From: an uncultured Sneathia sp.
Lineage (GTDB): Bacteria > Fusobacteriota > Fusobacteriia > Fusobacteriales > Leptotrichiaceae
Length of the DNA stretch: 9,022 nt
Reading direction: 5' to 3'
Assembly: GCA_902494065.1 (NCBI GenBank)
Contig: CABURZ010000037.1
Coordinates: 1-9,022, forward strand
Position numbers and translations under genes: made by a program. This document shows, one piece after another, positions 5,020 through 9,022 of the stretch (positions are counted from its first letter, which is position 1; the number at the start of each line of letters is the position of its first letter). The notes below the pieces were generated by a model. The model was given only the letters and a program-made list of their open reading frames with translations, was not told the DNA's origin and did not search any database.

Positions 5020-7148
5020 TGAAAGATTTATCACAAGAATATATATCACTAAATGCGGTAGCTAAAATACAAAATCCAGATGGAACACATAATTTTTTTG
5101 CAGATGGGCAGGCTCTAAAATCGTATATAAAAGAACATGTAGAACCTAATAGTAAGAAATTTACTAGTATTAAAGAAAAATTAGAATATTTAATAAAAGA
5201 AGGATATTATGATACAACTCTTTTAGATAGATACGGATTAGATTTTGTAATAGAGGTATTTGAAAAAGCCTATACATACAAGCATGAATTTAAAAATTTT
5301 ATGGGGGCTTTTAAGTTCTTTAATTCATATTGTTTAAAAAGTTTTGATGGTGAAATGTATCTTGAAAATTATGAAGATAGAGTAGCAATGAATTCGCTAC
5401 TTTTAGCAAATGGAGATAAAAAAAGAGTATACGATATATTAGATGCAATCATGAAAGGTATTTTTCAACCAGCAACGCCAACATTTTTAAATGCAGGTAA
5501 AGCTAAACGTGGAGAATATATTTCATGCTATTTATTGCGTGTAGAAGATAATATGGAATCTATTGCACGTGCTATTTCTACAAGTCTTCAATTATCTAAA
5601 CGTGGAGGAGGAGTTGCACTTTGTCTTACCAATTTAAGGGAATTTGGAGCACCTATTAAAAACATACAAAACCAATGTACAGGAATTGTACCTGTAATGA
5701 AATTATTAGAAGATAGTTTTTCTTATGCTAATCAATTAGGACAGCGTCAAGGTGCAGGTGCAGTTTATCTTAATGTACATCATCCAGAGGTAATGACTTT
5801 TTTAGACACAAAAAGAGAAAATGCTGATGAAAAAATACGTATAAAATCTTTGGCATTAGGACTTGTAATTCCAGATATTACATTTGAATTAGCTAAGAAA
5901 AATGAAAAAATGGCACTATTTTCACCATATGATATACAAAAGGTATATGGAGTACCTATGAGTGATATTTCAATAACAGATGAGTACTATAATCTGTTAA
6001 ATAATGATAAAATAGGGAAAACATATATTAATGCAAGAAAGCTATTTCAAGCTATAGCTGAACTACACTTTGAATCGGGTTACCCTTATTTACTATTCGA
6101 TGATACAGTAAATAGAAAAAATCCTCAAAAGAAAAAAGGAAGAATAGTTATGTCAAACCTTTGTTCTGAAATAGCACAAGTAAATACGAAAAGTACTTAT
6201 ACACAAGATTTAAGTTTTGATGAAATAGGAGAAGACGTTTGCTGTAATTTAGGATCTATTAATATAGCAAAATTTATGGAAAATGCAAAAGATGCAAAAA
6301 ATATATTAAAAACTTGTGTTGAAAGTTTAGACAGTGTTTCTAGGATAACAGATATAGGGTCTAGTTTGAGTATAAAAAAGGGCAATGAAAAAAATCATGC
6401 AATAGGCCTTGGAGCTATGAATTTACATGGATTTTTAGCAACTAATGGAATTTATTATGATACAAATGATGCAGTAGAATTTACAGATGTATTTTTCTAT
6501 ACTCTTAGTTATTATGCTTTTTATGCTTCTAATGAATTGGCATTAAAATATGGTAGTTTTTCTGGATTTAAAGATAGTGAATATTATACTGGTGAATATT
6601 TTGAAAAATATACTGAAAGCGACATAGAAATTAAAAGTGATAAAGTTATAGAACTTATACAAAAATATGGATTAAAAGTACCTACAAAAAATGATTGGCA
6701 AAAATTAAAAGAAAGCATAAGACAAAATGGCTTGGCTAATTCACATTTATTAGCTGTAGCACCTACTGGATCTATAAGCTATGTATCCTCATGTACACCA
6801 AGCTTACAACCAGTAGTAGCACCTATAGAAGTCAGAAAAGAAGGTAAATTAGGTAGGGTATATGTACCAGCATATAATATAAGTGATGAAAACTATAAAT
6901 TCTATGAAAAAGGTGCATATGAAATAGATAATAAGTGGATAATAGATATTGTTGCAGCAGCTAGTAAACATGTAGATCAAGCTATATCATTAACTTTATT
7001 TATGAAAGACACTGCAACTACAAGAGATTTAAATAAAGCGTATATTAGAGCATTCTCTAAAAAGTGTCCATCTATATATTACGTACGTATAAGACAAGAT
7101 GTATTAGAAGGTAGTGAAAATTACACTTGTGAAGCTTGTGTTATTTAA
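5019..7148 (+). CDS. nrdE: Ribonucleotide reductase catalytic subunit, class Ib-type NrdE
   Basis: The large subunit that reduces ribonucleoside diphosphates. Its 709 residues and short N-terminus without an ATP cone fit NrdE, so dATP overall-activity control is likely absent. All catalytic parts are present: redox pair Cys170 (EYISCYL) and Cys409 (VCCNLGS), radical Cys382 with Asn380 and Glu384 (MSNLCSEIAQV), the substrate-loop APTGSISY (581-588), the radical-relay Tyr687-Tyr688 (SIYYVRIRQ) and C-terminal redox Cys704/Cys707 (CEACVI). Cys408 beside Cys409 and Cys202 in RGGGVALCLTN are extra. The C-terminal thiols would be reduced by NrdH or thioredoxin, but no nrdH is seen here. The start overlaps the nrdI stop in TAATG, with GGAGG at 5005-5009. 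NrdE serves class Ib and Ie R2 alike, so the unusual chemistry lies in NrdF. No terminator is visible after it. Confidence 0.96.
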   Translation: MKDLSQEYISLNAVAKIQNPDGTHNFFADGQALKSYIKEHVEPNSKKFTSIKEKLEYLIKEGYYDTTLLDRYGLDFVIEVFEKAYTYKHEFKNFMGAFKFFNSYCLKSFDGEMYLENYEDRVAMNSLLLANGDKKRVYDILDAIMKGIFQPATPTFLNAGKAKRGEYISCYLLRVEDNMESIARAISTSLQLSKRGGGVALCLTNLREFGAPIKNIQNQCTGIVPVMKLLEDSFSYANQLGQRQGAGAVYLNVHHPEVMTFLDTKRENADEKIRIKSLALGLVIPDITFELAKKNEKMALFSPYDIQKVYGVPMSDISITDEYYNLLNNDKIGKTYINARKLFQAIAELHFESGYPYLLFDDTVNRKNPQKKKGRIVMSNLCSEIAQVNTKSTYTQDLSFDEIGEDVCCNLGSINIAKFMENAKDAKNILKTCVESLDSVSRITDIGSSLSIKKGNEKNHAIGLGAMNLHGFLATNGIYYDTNDAVEFTDVFFYTLSYYAFYASNELALKYGSFSGFKDSEYYTGEYFEKYTESDIEIKSDKVIELIQKYGLKVPTKNDWQKLKESIRQNGLANSHLLAVAPTGSISYVSSCTPSLQPVVAPIEVRKEGKLGRVYVPAYNISDENYKFYEKGAYEIDNKWIIDIVAAASKHVDQAISLTLFMKDTATTRDLNKAYIRAFSKKCPSIYYVRIRQDVLEGSENYTCEACVI

Positions 7149-7150
7149 AA

Positions 7151-7180
7151 TTAGCAAAAATCATAGGAATATCATATAAT
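7151..7180 (+). promoter_or_regulatory. Possible weak promoter of the AAA ATPase pseudogene
   Basis: A consensus TATAAT (7175-7180) has a poor -35 (TTAGCA, 7151-7156) 18 bases upstream. It sits just after nrdE and before the ribosome binding site TGGAGG (7186-7191) of the broken ATPase gene. In such AT-rich DNA a chance match is possible. Confidence 0.35.
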
Positions 7181-7196
7181 AATAGTGGAGGATTAT

Positions 7197-8338
7197 ATGA
7201 AACGTGAATTATGAACGAACTTTTATTATGGAAGAATAAAGAAAATAGAAAGCCATTAATACTTACAGGAGTAAGACAATGTGGTAAAACATATATTTTA
7301 AAAAAGTTTGGTGAAAAATATTTTGAAAATTGTGTATATATTAATTTAGAAAGAGATCCACAAATTTCTGATGTATTTAATTATAATTTCAATGTAAAAA
7401 GAATAATACAGGATATTAGTGATATATGTTTAATACCTGAATTTGATATAAGTAAAACGCTATTAATAATAGATGAAATACAATTTAATCCAAAAGCTAT
7501 TACAGCGTTAAAGTATTTTTATGAAGATCTTCCACAACTTGCAGTAGTTGGTGCAGGGTCACTTTTAGATGTATCTATAAGAGAAGAAGGGGCATCATTT
7601 CCAGTTGGTAAAGTAGAAAGAATGCAAATGTATCCTATGAGTTTTAAAGAATTTCTTTTTGCGATAGATAATGGAGTTACAATTAATAGTATAAGAAATA
7701 ATAAGTTTTGCAACCTACTACCAAATTATTTATTAGATAAATTAAATATAGAATATACAAACTATCTTTAAAATGAATTAACTAATATAAAGTTAATTTG
7801 GTATTCAATAACTGAGCAATTAGCAAAAGAAAATAATAAATTTGTATTCTCAAGAGTAAAAAAATCTGATCGTGCAAAAGATTTAGAAAAGTCTATTACA
7901 TGGCTTATTGATGCAGGATTAATACATGTAGTATCAAAAATTAAAAATCCACAAATACCTCTTTCAATTTATAATGATTCTTCATCATACAAGGTGTATT
8001 TATCTGATGTAGGATTACTTACAAGGATGATTAATTTTACACTTAGAGCTTTAATAGAAAAAAAGAAGAAACTAGAGGATTTAGAGGATCATTATCAGAA
8101 AACTATATTAATAATGAATTAATTTCAAAAGGCTATACAACATGAAGTTAAAGCAAATATGAATACAAAAGCTAAATCATATAATGTGTTTACAAAAAAA
8201 TATAACTCAGAGATAGGTTTCAAATTTTCATTACATAATATAGCTATAAATGAAGTAGGCAAGACAAGAACATATAGTTTACCACTTGCACTAGCGTATG
8301 AAATGGAAAAATATTTAAAAATTACATATAAATTATAG
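7197..8338 (+). pseudogene. Decayed AAA ATPase with DUF4143 C-terminal domain
   Basis: Fragments of one protein occur in order. MKREL from ATG 7197 (ribosome binding site TGGAGG, 7186-7191) hits a stop at 7212-7214; a one-base loss there shifts into the next frame, NELLLWKNKENRKPLILTG (open 7211-7771), with Walker A GVRQCGKT (7268-7291) and Walker B LLIIDEIQ (7460-7483). After TNYL comes TAA (7769-7771), and the same frame resumes as NELTNIKLIWYSI (7772-8122); the usual VGGMPEVV segment is missing. Near 8080 the frame shifts to RGSLSENYINNELISKGYTT (8083-8142), then a further loss joins HEVKANMNTK and a C-terminal part ending at 8336-8338. At least two frame changes, one nonsense codon and two deletions make it non-functional, though a 186-residue N-terminal piece could be translated from ATG 7211. 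Family roles are poorly known; some members are cargo of mobile or defence-like regions. Confidence 0.85.
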
Positions 8339-8353
8339 CTTTTCTAATGAGTA

Positions 8354-8362
8354 TGGTATAAT
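8354..8362 (+). promoter_or_regulatory. Extended -10 promoter of the inositol monophosphatase-family gene
   Basis: TGG followed by a perfect TATAAT (8357-8362) forms an extended -10; no good -35 box lies 17 bases upstream. Transcription would begin near 8368-8370, only about ten bases before the ATG at 8379, so the ribosome binding site GAGGTG (8368-8373) would be at the very 5' end of the message. Confidence 0.5.
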
Positions 8363-8378
8363 ATCTTGAGGTGATATA

Positions 8379-9022
8379 ATGATAGAAAAAATACAAGAAA
8401 TTGTTAAAGCTGCAGGTAAAATGATGCTAAATAGAGAAAATATTGAGGTAGAACAAAAGGGAAGTGTGTCTAACTTAGTAACTAATATGGATAAGAATAA
8501 TCAAAAATATATTATAGATAAGTTAAAAGATCTTTATCCTAATGCTATATTTTTTGCAGAAGAAAAAGAAAATGAAAAATTGACGAATGAATATACTTTT
8601 GTAATAGATCCAATAGATGGGACTACAAATTATGCTCAAGATTTTAAATTTTCAAGTATATCTGTTGGTTTAGTTAAAGATAAAAAGTGCATATTAGCCG
8701 TTTGCTATAATCCATATCTTGACGAAATGTTTACAGCAGAAAAGGGAAAAGGGGCATATTTAAATGGGAAGAAAATAGAGGTATCAAGTAATACGCTAGA
8801 AAATTCTTTGGTTACTGTCGGAACATCTCCATATAACAAGGAATTTGCAAATCAAACATTTAATATTGCAAAAGACATATATCTAAAATCTAAAGATATT
8901 AGAAGAACAGGATCTGCAGTTTTAGATATTTGCTATGTTGCCTGCTCTAGAACTGATGCATTTTTTGAAAAAAGATTATCGTTTTGGGATTATTGTGCTG
9001 CAAGCTTAATCTTAGAAGAAGC
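8379..9022 (+). CDS. Inositol monophosphatase family protein (SuhB-like), C-terminus beyond the window
   Basis: A magnesium-dependent, lithium-sensitive-type sugar phosphatase fold; 214 complete codons are present of a usual 250-270. Metal-site motifs are intact: AEE (60-62, replacing the common GEE), DPIDGTTNY (77-85) with Asp77 and Asp80, and the second motif GSAVLDICYVACSRTDAFFE (178-197) leading to WDYCAA (203-208) with Asp204. ATG 8379 has GAGGTG five bases upstream. It could hydrolyse myo-inositol 1-phosphate, NADP(H), PAP or fructose 1,6-bisphosphate; motifs alone do not tell these apart, and SuhB also has non-enzymatic roles in rRNA transcription in some bacteria. It has its own promoter after the dead ATPase gene, so it is probably independent of the nrd operon. 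The last visible codons read LILEE. Confidence 0.9.
   Translation, partial: MIEKIQEIVKAAGKMMLNRENIEVEQKGSVSNLVTNMDKNNQKYIIDKLKDLYPNAIFFAEEKENEKLTNEYTFVIDPIDGTTNYAQDFKFSSISVGLVKDKKCILAVCYNPYLDEMFTAEKGKGAYLNGKKIEVSSNTLENSLVTVGTSPYNKEFANQTFNIAKDIYLKSKDIRRTGSAVLDICYVACSRTDAFFEKRLSFWDYCAASLILEE

Overview
The window is AT-rich (about three quarters A+T by eye), has a strongly AT-biased codon choice (AGA for Arg, ATA for Ile, almost all stops TAA), strong GGAGG-type ribosome binding sites and sigma70/sigmaA-type promoters. Trp is written TGG throughout and no gene needs UGA read as Trp, so it is not a code-4 Mollicute. A low-GC Bacillota or a Fusobacteriota (Leptotrichia/Sneathia-like) is the best guess; the sequence alone does not decide. 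All genes found are on the + strand.

Layout. 148-683: a two-gene unit of a 60-residue unknown protein and a DUF2335-type membrane protein, the latter broken by an apparent deletion, closed by a terminator. 723-2211: a uracil permease (uraA) gene with a leader holding a ribosome binding site, a 25-codon leader peptide, a hairpin, a U-rich tract and an intrinsic terminator that the leader stop codon invades. This layout resembles the UTP-sensitive attenuator of enterobacterial pyrBI. 2233-3525: a cation/proton antiporter gene behind a fluoride (crcB-motif) riboswitch whose pseudoknot strand is also part of a terminator arm. 3527-7148: a class Ib-like ribonucleotide reductase operon nrdF-nrdI-nrdE, with two NrdR boxes 32 bp apart, the second filling the spacer of a near-consensus promoter. 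7197-8338: a decayed DUF4143-type AAA ATPase pseudogene. 8354-9022: an inositol-monophosphatase-family gene running off the window.

The main discovery is in nrdF. Three of the four carboxylate metal ligands of a normal R2 subunit are replaced by Val114, Pro174 and Lys208, while Asp83, His117, His211 and the radical Tyr121 are kept. This is the VPK signature of class Ie R2 proteins, which work without metal by using a dihydroxyphenylalanine radical made from the tyrosine with help from NrdI. The operon supplies all three partners: R2e, the flavoprotein NrdI and the catalytic NrdE with an intact active site, coupled by two one-base TAATG overlaps.

The intact genes share a theme of nucleotide supply (uracil uptake, dNTP synthesis) and ion or toxic-anion stress. 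Each of the three central units has its own visible control: attenuation, riboswitch and NrdR. The two broken genes flank this core.
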